Shown: in pieces, positions 32,033-43,200 of the stretch
Numbering within the stretch: the stretch's first letter is position 1
Layout: each line of letters opens with the position of its first letter
Assembly: GCA_004194705.1 (NCBI GenBank)
Contig: SADC01000282.1
Coordinates: 124,001 to 188,000, forward strand
Reading direction: 5' to 3'
From: Ditylenchus dipsaci
Taxonomy: Eukaryota; Nematoda; Chromadorea; Rhabditida; Anguinidae
DNA: 64,000 nucleotides
Made by a program: the position numbers and the translations under genes
The notes under the pieces: generated by a model
The model's input: only the letters and a program-made list of their open reading frames with translations
The model's database searches: none
Told to the model about the DNA's origin: nothing

Positions 32033-34937
32033 TTAGTGACTTGAAAATACAATTAACTGACATCTGGTGGACTGACCATCCAGCCGGAAACAAGGGAAGT
32101 AGAACACCCATTTGCCATCCAAAAAAGTAGCTATAGGTGTTTGCAACATGGTCGCACATCCTAACAGCTCAACATCTGTGCCCCATTCAAAGTTTTCCTG
32201 CATCCGTTGGATATATTGGGTAAAGGAGGCCACTGTTTCCCCTCGTATTCTGCAAAAGACTCCTGGTAGTATTGCATGAATGAACAGATCTAAAAGTTGT
32301 ATATATCGCAAAATGAAAAAAATTGTGTAGAGCTGGAGCTAAAACTGAGCTAACCGATATTACAGTCAGTTGGCACTCCAAAATATTCGTGTTTGCTGAG
32401 GGTCTGACAATTTTTTTATAACTAATTCTGTTTATGCACTCTCGCCCAAAATATAATAAGGAACTGCCAAGAACTTACCGGACTTTTACCAAGGACTTAC
32501 AGAAAAAAATTGACCCTAGTGATGAATATCCCCCAAATCTTTCCTTTTAAAACTTAAGTAAAGAGTGCCCAAATTTATGTTCCAGACCCCAGAAAAAGTG
32601 CATAATACAGTCGACTCTCGATATAAGCACACTTCGATATAAGCACACATTGGAGCCAATTTGGTTAGTAAGCAAAGAAATATGGCAAATAATACCTTCG
32701 ATACAAGCACACCTCGATATAAGCACACCCTCGGGCGTCCCAGACCAGTAAAACTCCCTCGATATAAGCACATCCGCTTAATATGGGATAAAATGTTAAC
32801 TTTGAATCGTAAATGAGTCGTTGGATCTTGCCACGAAATATTTTCATTTTAAAAAGAGACCTGGTGAACGAAAAACAGAGTAAACTCACAAATTTCTTTT
32901 CAGTTATTTAAATTTTCGGTTGTTATGTGTGTGAAATGAATCTTCGATATGATGTGATTTTCCCGATATTTTTGGTCATTCTCTTTCAAAAAAAGATCAG
33001 TCTCGATATAAGCACACTTTTGCCCGGTCCCAGAGTGTGCTTATATCGATAGTCGACTGTACACAGTTATTAGTCACAGCTTCCGTACGCTGGCCTACCC
33101 CGAGCTTAAGCGGTAATCCTGAACTTGTTGTTTGCAAGGCTAGTTACAGCAATGGTTCTAGTGAACAATCCGGTACCAAAATATGCCTTGGCTCCCCCCT
33201 GTCGATTTCTGCACAATTTTTTTTTAAAATAACTTTTTTGCTATCATGATTTTTTTTCATGCTTTGTCCAGAAAATTTCAAATGAAGTATTGCCTCTAAA
33301 ATCTGAATTCTTGCCCCTTTTTTGCTTTTTTTCGGCCAATTAATTACCGAAAAAAAAAAAGGGCAAGAATTCAGATTTTATGGGCAACATTTTAGTTACA
33401 TCCTATTTTTATTATATAATTTCCTGCAAATAAATTCGTTATTTTGACATCTTTTCAGACACTATTTGAGCACTCCAAAAAAAAGTCGCATTTTCACCTG
33501 TAAATGAATAAAGGCTCAAATTGAATTGCAGCGGTAAAACTGTGAATTTCAACGGTAAATTAATTTTTTCAACGGTATTTTCAAATTTTCGATAAAACAA
33601 TGAAATCCAACGGTAAATTTGTGAAATTCAGCGGTAAATTTATCGTAATGTCAACTTTACAGTCCTTTGCCTCATAGAAATGAGCCCTTTCACCGACTTG
33701 AGATTGCATCTGAAATAGTGCTAAAGTTATTTCTGCCTGAACAATTCACAAACATTGATATACAAATAAGGCAACGGACTGTAAAGTTGACATTACGATA
33801 AATTTACCGCTGAATTTCACAAATTTACCGTTGGATTTCATTGTTTATGGCAAATTTGAAAATACCGTTGAAAAAAATTAATTTACCGTTGAAATTCACA
33901 GTTTTACCGCTGCATTTCACTTACAGCCATGAATAAATAAAAAAAGATGTGAAAATACGAATTTATTTGTAGTACAAGAAGAAAAAAGAAATTATATTAT
34001 GAAAATAATGCCATAAGTTTTCTGGACAAAGTATGAAAAAAATCATGATAGGAAAAAAATTTTTGTGCAAAAATCAACAGGGGGGACAAGGCATATTTTG
34101 GCACCGGATTGTTCACTAGCTCCACCCTGCAATTTTGAAGGTCAGATTGGGAAGAGGGGGGGGTGGCATTAGCTACTAGCACCAAGATTTCTACTCATTT
34201 TTAGAGAAAAAATATTAGGTCATTACTAGGTCATTAAAGGAGCAAAGCAAATTTAGTACGAAAAAAACCATTACCCTTTTTATTCAATTCCACCCTCTCC
34301 TACAGGCTCTCAAAATTCTGCTTTTTGGATTTGTTTCATCTCCCAAAAGTCTATAAATCGAACTTAAATTTTTCCGATAATCGGGTTTTGAGAAATTAGG
34401 TCCTCGTAATGTTATAGAAGGAAATACGGTGAGCCGTAAGAAAATTTTACATCCCAAAGTATTTATTAAAAAATATATTTGGCAGGCTTACCAATTCTCT
34501 GAGCTTTGGATGCTGGTCCTCAGAGCCGGCAGTGAAGATGTGGCACAGGGCTCTGAAAAGATTTTCGTGTTGCTTTTTTACATGTGTTCTTTTAAGACCA
34601 AAGACAATTACCTAAAAAGGCAATTGCCATCGCCAAACACCTCGCCCACCACTTCCGGCAATTCTTCCATGCCACACTCCAAATTTGTTTGGGTAGCATA
34701 TTGCTGGAACACTTCATATTGCTTGTCGGCCTGGTCGGAGTTAAATTCCAGTCCCAGTTTAGAGCAGCAATCCTTGCGCCAGGTGTGGTCCACGGGACTG
34801 AATTTGAAGCTCTAAATTGGTAGGTAGGAAGTTGACGACCGAGAAGTGGTAATAAAAGCAAATACTTTTAACTGGTCGACGCTTTCATGCAGGAAGTCCA
34901 CAGATGTGTCTGAGTCCTCACCGTCACTCGATTCCAT
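32033..34937 (-). CDS. OTU-family cysteine protease gene, five exons seen
   Basis: Predicted deubiquitinase-type protein. The ATG at 34937 opens MESSDGEDSDTSVDFLHESV in exon 34937-34866. Exon 34811-34612 carries FKFSPVDHTWRKDCC and ends at VVGEVFGDGNCLFR; exon 34552-34492 continues ALCHIFTAGSEDQHPKLREL. GDGNCLFRAL is the OTU catalytic Asp/Cys loop. Exon 32403-32355 (TLSKHEYFGVPTDCNI) and exon 32289-32033 (YIQRMQENFEWGTDVELLG then CATMLQTPIATFLDGKWVFY) give the conserved WGTDVEL helix. Phases agree at every junction. Introns are 54-65 nt except a 2.1 kb one full of foldback elements. The usual catalytic His was not found; the frame stops after FSSH, so a further exon may exist. A shifted frame in exon 5 (FMQYYQESFAEYEG) also looks OTU-like, hinting at an indel in the G run near 32237. 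Confidence 0.82.
32508..33180. repeat. C-run element split by a pogo-like insertion
   Basis: 32508-32606 and 33062-33180 match the two parts of the element at 11205-11436 (ATCCCCCAAATC.., CCAAATTTATGTTCCAGACC; then TTAGTCACAGCTTCCGTACG, CTGGCCTACC). Bases 32609-33059 are a pogo-like element (CAGTCGACTCTCGATATAAG / CTTATATCGATAGTCGACTG) with TA on both sides and the ATATAAGCACAC module repeated at each end. This nest lies in the large OTU intron. Confidence 0.85.
33140..34140. repeat. Nested palindromes in the OTU intron
   Basis: Outer arms: AATCCGGTACCAAAATATGC then CTTGG (33166) against GGCATATTTTGGCACCGGAT (34090). Inside are a short hairpin AATCTGAATTCTTGCCC..GGGCAAGAATTCAGATTTT (33300-33380) and a larger palindrome of GCGGTAAA/CAACGGTAAA motifs (33528-33925) centred on GTCAACTTTACAGTCC. 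Three levels of inverted repeat. Confidence 0.8.
34141..34428. other. OTU intron, C/G-run and CCGTATTTCC remnants
   Basis: A run of G at 34155 with GCTACTAGCACC resembles the 11205 element's end; 34405-34430 (GTTATAGAAGGAAATACGGT) is a lone CCGTATTTCC tip. Confidence 0.45.
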
Positions 34938-35009
34938 GGGTTCTAAAAGATGAAATAAAAAAATATTAATTGTGATGTGTTGTTGCTAGTACCACAATTA
35001 ATTTTGGTT

Positions 35010-35860
35010 GCAGTGACGAATCCCCCCCCCCCCCCACGGGGACTGATCAGGTGGAGGAGATAACTTCATATTCGTGTTTCTCGACCCCGATTTCATGAGA
35101 AAGCAGCGCGTTTTTTTGGTTCTGAGAAAAAATTTTTTTTCGAACCACAGGGGGGGGGTATCAAGGTTTTTTAGTCAAAATTTGAAAAATTTAAATTGGC
35201 GCCTTTTGAATTTAAAAGGGAATAAGGGCTGAATTGGGAGGGGAAGGGAATAAAAGGGGGCCACTTTTATGGCAGAACATTATAAATTTGAATATCTATA
35301 GTCTTCGACTGCCTCACCATGTTTTTCAACTGGGCCGTGGCAAGAAGAGACTCTATACGCATTTTTTGATCAAGAGTACTTCTCGGAATCATGTCTAAGG
35401 TAAGTGAGTGCACGCATCTCTAACTCTCAAGCCCCCTGGCTTGAGGGGCTTGGGAGCTTGGAGTTGAGATGCGCACACCCACATACCTTAGACACAAATC
35501 ACTCGAAAGTGACTCTGGATGCATGAAAAAGCATGCATACCAGAGTTTATTTATGCGGTAGGCCCCAGTATTCAAAACTATGTTCAACATCTTCTTGTTA
35601 GTGGGCCCTGTGTGATTAGTGGCCCCTTTTATTCCCTTCCCTCCCTATACAGCCCTTATTCCCTTAAAATTCAAAAGGCGCCAATTTAAATTTTTCAAAT
35701 TTTGACTAAAAAACCATGATACCCCCCCTGTGGTTCGAAAAAAAATTTTTTTCTCAGAACCAAAAAAACGCGCGGCTTTCTCATGAAATCGGGGTCGAGA
35801 AACACGAATATGAAGTTATCTCCTCCACCTGATCAGTCCCCGTGGGGGGGGGGGATTCTG
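35010..35860. repeat. Long inverted repeat, arms over 200 bp, carrying the core element
   Basis: Left arm from about 35030 (CCCCCCACGGGGACTGATCA, GGTGGAGGAGATAACTTCAT) is complemented by the right arm ending near 35855 (TCTCCTCCACCTGATCAGTC). Arms differ from those at 13698-14395, yet the centre is the same core. Confidence 0.87.
35368..35587. other. Structured core element, copy 2
   Basis: Matches copy 1 (13941-14166) from GATCAAGAGT to AACTATGTTCAA. Hairpins are kept while loops differ: GTCTAAGGTAAGTGAGTGCA, central GCCCCCTGGCTTGAGGGGC, TACCTTAGACA, a TCACT-CGAA-AGTGA hairpin (UUCG loop on the minus strand) and GGATGCATG..CATGCATACC. Confidence 0.6.
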
Positions 35861-36383
35861 AACTCAAGCCTTAATTTTATATCAACCTGGATTTTTGTGT
35901 TTCAGTAAAGCAATAAGTGGCTTGCCATAAATTCGAAAAATTTGAAGAAAAAAGTAAAAATACAGAGCGTAACAAAACATTTTTGGAACATTTGTTTTGG
36001 TTATAACGGCCTGGGGGCGATTCTCCATTTTTCTTATTTTGAAATTGGCGCCTGTTATAATTTGATTTATTTTGGATGTTTTTTAACTTCTTTGAATCTC
36101 CAGTTTCAAGCCTCCGCTCAGGCTCCCTTCCTGGCTTCAAATCGAAGCGGATTTGGAAAGAAAATTGAAATATCTGAAATCAAAAGCCGAAACTGATTCC
36201 GCACGATCCAGCTTATTTTGGTGTATACCGTGTGGTTTGGGTTCTGGTATGTGGACGGCCCTGACGACGTATGCAAGGCCCGAATCACAGATGACAAGAA
36301 GCAAAAAATATGTTTTTGACATTTAATATCAAAAAAATAATTAGATCTAGCTGATTCAATCCGCGTTTACGGAATTCGACATA
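35861..36383. other. No gene seen
   Basis: Short frames on both strands, none supported by motifs or splice sites. Confidence 0.4.
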
Positions 36384-37630
36384 CAGTCAAACCTCGCTAT
36401 AGTGGCACCCCTGGGACCGGCCTCAGGGTGCACTATAGCGAGGTGCCACTATATTGGGGTGCCACTATAGCGAAGGCTGCTGGACCGAAAAAATTTGCAA
36501 GTGCCACTAATATCGAGGGTCGATACTAAAACAGGTCAATTGAATCTCAAATACTAAGTTTTTAATCTACCCTGAATTCCGACGTATTTTCGTGAATTAG
36601 GCGAACAAAATTATGCTGTCTTTATTAAAAGTGGATGCTAGAACGATTTGTGAAGAGTGAAACCTGGTTAAGAGTAATTAACATCTTCGAAGAGAAACAT
36701 GTTACGTTATGCCAAGTTTCGAAACTTAAAGGACCCTGTCTCTTCTGTATCATGGCAATTCGAAAGTGTTGAATGCGCGCGGGACCACACACATTTTGTC
36801 AATAATAATTTCGAGTTGTTTTTTTTTATTTGCGCTTATTGTTTATAAAGAAACTTGTAAATTTGTTCAAAATATAGAACCATTCACTAGTCGAGCCCGA
36901 CGTTGCTTGACTATGCCAGATCGGACAACTTATCCGACTTCCACTGCTCCACAACTGTCATTGTTGAAATATGACTAATATCGAATAGAAAATAACGTTC
37001 AAATTTTAAATGCAAACAAAAAATAATTCAAAAACATTATTGACAAAATCTATGTGGTCCCGCGCGCATTCAAACCTTTGAAATTGCCATGATAAGGGAC
37101 AGACAGGGTCCTTTAAGAGAAGGTCATGTGACTAAAAAACGACACTATTACGAAAAGGACACTATTTTGATTCACCAGAAAAATTTGCAAATGCAATGAA
37201 CAGGTATCTATACCGGTGACGACTTTGAGGGTTTCATTTGATGTATTTTGACAGTTTTTATTGGTGATATTTGAATAAAAGTGCATATTGAAAGTAGTCG
37301 AAAAAAAAACCCTCTAACAGCTGTAACCGACACTTCGATATTAATTGTACTCACAGATAGCTCCATAGATAACCCGCACCCCACAGATGACTAAATAATG
37401 AATACTTGAAAATTTGTCACACAGGTTTTATTGTTTGAATTTGAAGGTGCCACTATATTGGGAGTAAATTTATACCTCGGGACTAAATAAAGTACCTTTA
37501 TAGTGGAGGTGCCACTATATCGAGGTGCCATTATACTGAGATGTCAGTTTGCCGTATTTAAGGCAAAACCAACCAAATCGGTTCCAGGGTGCTACTATAG
37601 TGGGAGTGCCACCATAGCAAGGTTTGACTG
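36384..37630. mobile_element. Pogo/Tigger-like element, 1.25 kb, module CTATAGTGGCACC
   Basis: CAGTCAAACCTCGCTATAGT then GGCACCCC at the left and GGGAGTGCCACCATAGCAAG then GTTTGACTG at the right, with TA on both sides (36382-36383 and 37631-37632). The GTGCCACTATA motif recurs at least eight times in both subterminal zones. A palindrome (36725-37110; AAAGGACC ends, GCGCGCGGGACCACA block) sits inside. No transposase recognised. Confidence 0.8.
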
Positions 37631-37639
37631 TAGTAAAAA

Positions 37640-37915
37640 ATTATGACAAAAAAAGTTATGAAAATCTTGACGCTACTGTCATATCCACCCCCCCCCCATC
37701 CCAAAAAAAGCTACTGTAATATACTCCCCCCCTCCCCAATAATTTCCAGGTACCCCAAAAACCATACTTTTTTTTTGAAAGTTGTGAAATTATTACGTGT
37801 TGTCCTTAGCCTAATGCCTACGCCCAAAGCATAAGGGCTAAGCCTAAATATTATTGGGGGGGGGGAGGTCATATTACAGGAGGGTTTTTTTTTGGGTATT
37901 GGGTACAGTAGCGCC
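37640..37915. repeat. C-run/G-run inverted element
   Basis: CATATCCACCCCCCCCC..GCTACTGTAATATACTCCC on the left; GGGGGGAGGTCATATTACAG and TACAGTAGCGCC on the right. GCCTACGCCCAAAGCATAAG followed by GGCTAAGCCTAA inside resembles 11340-11365. Confidence 0.65.
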
Positions 37916-38850
37916 AAAATTTTATTTGACCCTGCACTTTTAGGAAGTTTGAATTTATAGTGATTGGTAGTCTATATGAGAATTTCGACGTGAAATTGCC
38001 GCATAATTAATGTCCATAAAAGCAAGGAGCAACTTTGAGTGACATGAATTGCACTTGCATGGGTTTGGTGTGGAGGAAAAATGTTGTATATCAATCAAAG
38101 TGCAGCAAAAAATAAGCGAAAAATATATATTTTTTAGGGTTGCACAGATTTTTGACTGTGAATACGAATTATCAGGGAGGCTGTCAAATTTTTAAGCGAC
38201 CATGCTCACGGTGGTCTGGTGGTCCTCGCCAATTCAAATGTTTTTTCTAACAATCGAATTTTTGTACGGACTTTTAACTTGATTTCTAATAAAACTAAAC
38301 CTAAAATTAAAATCTAGGCCTTGTTTTGTTAGAAACCGGGTTGAAAAAGGCTGCACCTGAAAACACCGTCAAAAACATTAAATCTCCTATCAAATTTTTA
38401 AAACTTCTCGTTCTAGGTGTATACTTTTCATATTTTTTTTTTTATGCATTAGCATGTAGCCCTGAATCTCTAGTTTCTGATAAGCTATTTACTAGGTCGA
38501 TACATATTGAAAACGGGAAAACAATTCATTAAAAAAGGTGTAGTTTTGAAAAACTCAATTTTGTAAAGATAGGATTTTGAACTTCTGTAAAGGCCATCTT
38601 GTAGAGCTCAAAAAGTTGAGTGGGGATGAAAACTATTAGATTTGGCACTTTCCCTTCAAAAAATTGATATTTTGGTAATTTTGACAAAGTTGACCCCTAA
38701 AAAGTTGAGGGGTCAACTCGACTATACTTACAGCCCTTGAGTTTGACCCTGCTTTCTATGCTCGTAGTTTGCCACACCGGTCAGCCTCTTATGCTCTTCT
38801 CAAAACGGACTATGAATCCTATCTAGCTGACTAAATATTACCAATAATGT
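37916..38850. other. No gene seen; partial palindrome 38190-38345
   Basis: Includes a partial copy of the 28108 family (TGTACGGACTTTTAACTTGA, CTAAAATTAAAATCTAGGCC) and a TAGCCCTGAATCTCTAGTTT block. No coding evidence. Confidence 0.45.
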
Positions 38851-38859
38851 TGCTCGTAG

Positions 38860-39540
38860 TGTTTACCGGTCTTGCCAATCAGCCAGCCGGTTAATTAAGA
38901 CTTTGCGTTTTTCAAATCTGTATATAAGGTTTTCACTTTACTTTTATATTGAATTTTTGTATATTTATACTCAAAATGTAGCTGGAAATCTCAGCTACAT
39001 TTGCTTTTTAATGAATTTACTAACAACAACAAAAAATCGTATTGAAATTTCAAAAGTATGGGCCGGTTGATCACTTGGTTGATTGTTTATCAACCAGGCA
39101 ATCAACCGGCCTATACTTTTTGTGTTATAGTGAATTCATTAAAGGGCATGCCCGTGCCCGACACGGAGAAAAGGGGGACCAGCACTTCTTTTCTTTCTCG
39201 ATCAAGTTTCACACGCGTTCTCATCCAGATTTTTTAGTTTTTGCCTAGTTTTTCAAAGTAGTATAGGGTCATTAATATTAGATTTGACGCAAAACGAGTG
39301 AAAAATGGAAGGATTCAAAAAAAATTTGCTGGTCCCCCGCTTTAACTTTTTGAAACGCACGGGCATGCTCCTTTAAAAAGTAAATGTAGCTAAGATTCCC
39401 AGATACTTTTTGAGTATAAATATACAAAAAAACTCACATAAAAGTGAAGTCAAAACCTTTATACAAGATTCGAAAAACGCAAAAATCGTAATCAACCGGG
39501 CTGGTTGATTGGCCAAGACTGGTGTTTAATGGTGTGGAAA
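38860..39540. repeat. Inverted repeat with nested palindromes
   Basis: Outer arms: ACCGGTCTTGCCAATCAGCC (38871) against GGCCAAGACTGGTG (39512), with AAAATGTAGCTGGAAATCTC and its inverted partner near 39383. Inside, GGCCGGTTGATCACTTGGTT pairs with AACCAGGCAATCAACCGGCC (39060-39115), and 39136-39378 is another palindrome with GGGCATGCCCGTGC / GCACGGGCATGCTCC ends. Confidence 0.75.
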
Positions 39541-39689
39541 TGAAGACTTTACGTGTAGATGTCACTCCTTTTTGATTCGTTCATTCACTCCACGTCACAC
39601 CCAATTGCTTATTGATGGGAGTGATTATTGTTTCTAATACAGGTTTTCCTTATTCACTCTATTTACTCCCCACCCCTGGACTATTTCGA

Positions 39690-39785
39690 CAAGGATTTCT
39701 GAGTTAGAGCTATTTTGATTAACAATTTAAAGTTTACCAAGGGTTGAAAAATAACTCCCATGGGAGCTAACAAAGTAAATATGGT
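39690..39785. repeat. CCGTATTTCC element remnant
   Basis: Right part: AAAATAACTCCCATGGGAGC then TAACAAAGTAAATATGGTA. Confidence 0.5.
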
Positions 39786-39947
39786 ATTATCATGGTTAGG
39801 ACTAGATACTGAATGTGTTTGCTGTATCAATCAGAGTTTGGGCAGAGCGTCAGGCTGGTCAAGTGCCGTATCTCTCCTCATAGTGTAACATCTGCTGGTT
39901 ATTGGCTTGTTGTTCTTGTCTTAGACGGCTATTTTGTTTATTGTAGG

Positions 39948-40155
39948 CAGGGTGACCAAAGTACCACCTTTAGGTGGCATTTGCCACCTTTTTGAAAATT
40001 TCGCCACTTTTTGAAAATTTCGCCACCTTTTGAAAATTTCGCCACCTTTTTGAAAAGTGAAAGGTGGCATTTTTCAAGTGTTCTAGATTTTTTGTCTTCA
40101 ATGCCACTTTCGGGAAAATTTGCCACCTTATTCGTAATTTGAGTTGGTCACCCTG
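39948..40155. mobile_element. 208-bp hAT-type MITE with GCCACC arrays
   Basis: CAGGGTGACCAAAGTACCAC at the left and GTTGGTCACCCTG at the right; flanked by ATTGTAGG at 39940-39947 and 40156-40163 (perfect 8-bp duplication). Inside, GCCACCTTTTTGAAAATTTC is repeated about four times, with GGTGGCATTT inverted. Confidence 0.9.
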
Positions 40156-40278
40156 ATTGTAGGCTCTAATGAGAAATATCTTTTTTCCTCACAATTTACT
40201 TCTTTATTTCTTTTTCAACAACAACTCATTTGAAAACATAACACACATGCAAACAGACACCAAAGCAACAACAACTGT

Positions 40279-43200
40279 TTAGAAGAGTGGCTCAGGGAAC
40301 TCGAAGACCACATCTTTGCCGGTCAGTCGTTTGTAGACGGAGGAAAAAGGTGTCCACTTTGTGCTCCACATTGGTCTGCTGTGTTTTGTCCAGGTGCACC
40401 TGAGAATCTGCTTACCGTCCAGCTTCACCCTTGTCCGACGACCCACCACCTCGGCTGGGTACACCAAATCGGAGAGGATGGCATCATGCACTGCAGTCAG
40501 TGTGCGACTGCGGGGACGCTTCTGCTTCAATGGCTTGCGGTTCTTTCCTCGCACTGGCTTTTTCAGGATGCGGCGTGAAAAGTAAAAAATTAAATTGGTT
40601 TTTAGCTGCTCTAAGCAGCGTGATATGCAAATCAACGTTGGTATATTACAGTAGCGCCCAAAATTGCTGTAAACATGCCCGGGTTTTAGAACCCAGCTTT
40701 AAAATTAATTCGGATATGTTCAAATCGAGTGGCAAATTAAAGTTTTGACCCGTATCATATAGAATCAGAATTTAACGATCTTTCTTTTTATATTTTGGCG
40801 CCATTGAAAGAAAAATTTTATCTGAACGAATTACAGCTCATTTTTATTAAGAGTACACAGCGTTCAGCCCAGTGTTTAGCCAGTCTTGTTTTCAGCTTTC
40901 CAACAAGCGACTAGACACTAAAGAAGCACCCAATTTGATTCATTTTTATTTACAGATAGCGAAAAACAGCTGATCCTAAATTACCCTGGCTTTTTATAGA
41001 ATCACTACAGTCGACTCTCCCAATAACGAACCCACAAAAAGTTCGTTCCCACCTTGGGTCCGACACTTTTTTTAGCCTGATTTTTTAAATTTTTTCCTAT
41101 TCTGTTTTGACAGTCTGGTCCAGATATCGCAAGGATTCTGATTTTACCGATCGTTTTTCAGAAATCCAAATTTTTTCCTCTAAAAAAGCGAAAACTCGAT
41201 TTAAGGACAGCTTTTTCAAAAATCCCTGTCTTAAATCGAGTTTTTGCTTTTTTAGAGAAAAAATTTGGATTTCTGAAAAACGATCGATAAAATCGGAATC
41301 CTTACGATATTTGGGACCAGACTGTCAAACAGAACTAGGAAAAATTCAAAAAATCAGGCTAAAAAAGTGTCGGACCCAAGGTGGGAACGAACTTTTTGGG
41401 GTTCGTTATTGGGAGAGTCGACTGTATTGGTTTAGTAACTGAAACATTGAAATTTGAAAACGGGGAGGAAATAATATCTTCTTGTTAACAACCCATAACT
41501 TAATTCACAGTTAACTCGGCATAGATAAAATTGTGCAGCCAAAAAGCCCAAGTTTTTGCATCGAAAATTGGCGAACCTTGGCAACAAAGACGATGTGAGA
41601 ACCACTGAACTTCTTCTCCAGTTCACGCACCAACTTCTGGTGATCTTCTGGAAGTCACGGAGTTGGGGCACTGGCACATACACTACAATGCACTTCTTGC
41701 TGCCGAACTCGTACTCCTATAAGAAAAAATAGTTGTGAAGGATAAGAATATGTTGAATTTGTCTATTAGTCAATTTATTGTGAATTTTACTCAAATGTCA
41801 ATTTTCGTACAAATTCGGTCCATTTGGTTTACAAGGCGGCCAATTAAAACAAAAATCTTGAATTTCCAAAAAAGACATTGAAATTTAGCGTTTGAGGGGT
41901 TGTATTCCAGTTGAATGCCAAATAATATGTTTTTTTAGCTCTACGAAAGAGTATTGCGGTAACTCTTTGGCTAAGCCTCAGGGATGGGACGGAATTTCCA
42001 TTTCAATCTTCGATTTCCGGCACTTTTTTCTTACGATTTTTGATTTCTGACTTCCAAAAAAATGGGGAAAATTTTTTGGAAGAAAATAGTTAACTTGGAA
42101 AAATTTATTTATTTTGAAATTTTTTCCACTTTCCAGCATTTTTATCTTCCAACTTTCGACTACCGGTTTTGTATTTTTTTTTCTTCCGATTTCGATTTTG
42201 TTCCTACTTTTTTAAGTCTTCCGTCCCATTCCTGGTAAGCTCACTTCTAAATTTCTGTAAACGCAGATTGACTGATCGGCGACCCCACAATTTCGCCTTT
42301 AGTCCAATTTGCCTAAAAAACGAGTCAGTTTGCTATGACTGTTTTTTGGCATATAATGTTAAAAAAAAATTGAGTTTGCTCTGCCTCCCATGGTTTGGAG
42401 TTTATGATCGGTGGAATACTCTTTATGCCAAAACCATCCCTGATGTTGATTATCAGCGCCCGCACCCACAACTATGGATCTGGGGATCTAACTATGGATC
42501 TAAATATAGCAAAATACCAAATGATTTCGGCGGAAGGGGTTTGTAAATAAATAACAACTACTTCAACTCCGACTCACCGAAAAAGCCGAAGTTAGCGGAT
42601 TCTGCATCCTGAACACCCCTCACTCCAACTCTGGGTTCCAGTCATAAAAAGAAAATTTGACCTGACCGAATTACAGCTCCATTTTGACTACACGGTGCTT
42701 AAATTTAGACTAACCGACTCTTAAATGATTCTCGGACCAAAGAAAACTCACAAATTCCAGGACATTACACACAATTTAGACTACCGAAAAAAAAAGACTA
42801 CCCCCTGAAAAAAATGCTGGAAACTGGAAAAAATTTCAAAATAAATAAATTTTTCCAAAAAAGTTTTCGAAGCGAGCTGAGTAGATGGTAAAATATCAAC
42901 TAGCGACACTTTCTGGAATTAGTCTTGAAAATTTTGATTAAAAATCGACAATTTTGACATTGAAAATTTTTGGAAGTCAGCCTAACCTTGAAATTCCTCC
43001 TGAATGCAAATCTGTTGAGATCAGGTCCGAAAAATTTCAAGGAGCTGAGATATCTTTTAGAGTAGGGGAGTGGTCTGAATTTTCGTGTGGTGCCATGTAC
43101 TCAAAAAACCAATATCTCAGCTCCCTGTGATTTTGTAGACATGTGCCCGGTTGCATAAAACCTTTTTAAAATCGGTCCGATTTTTGTTTTATGGGCTAAG

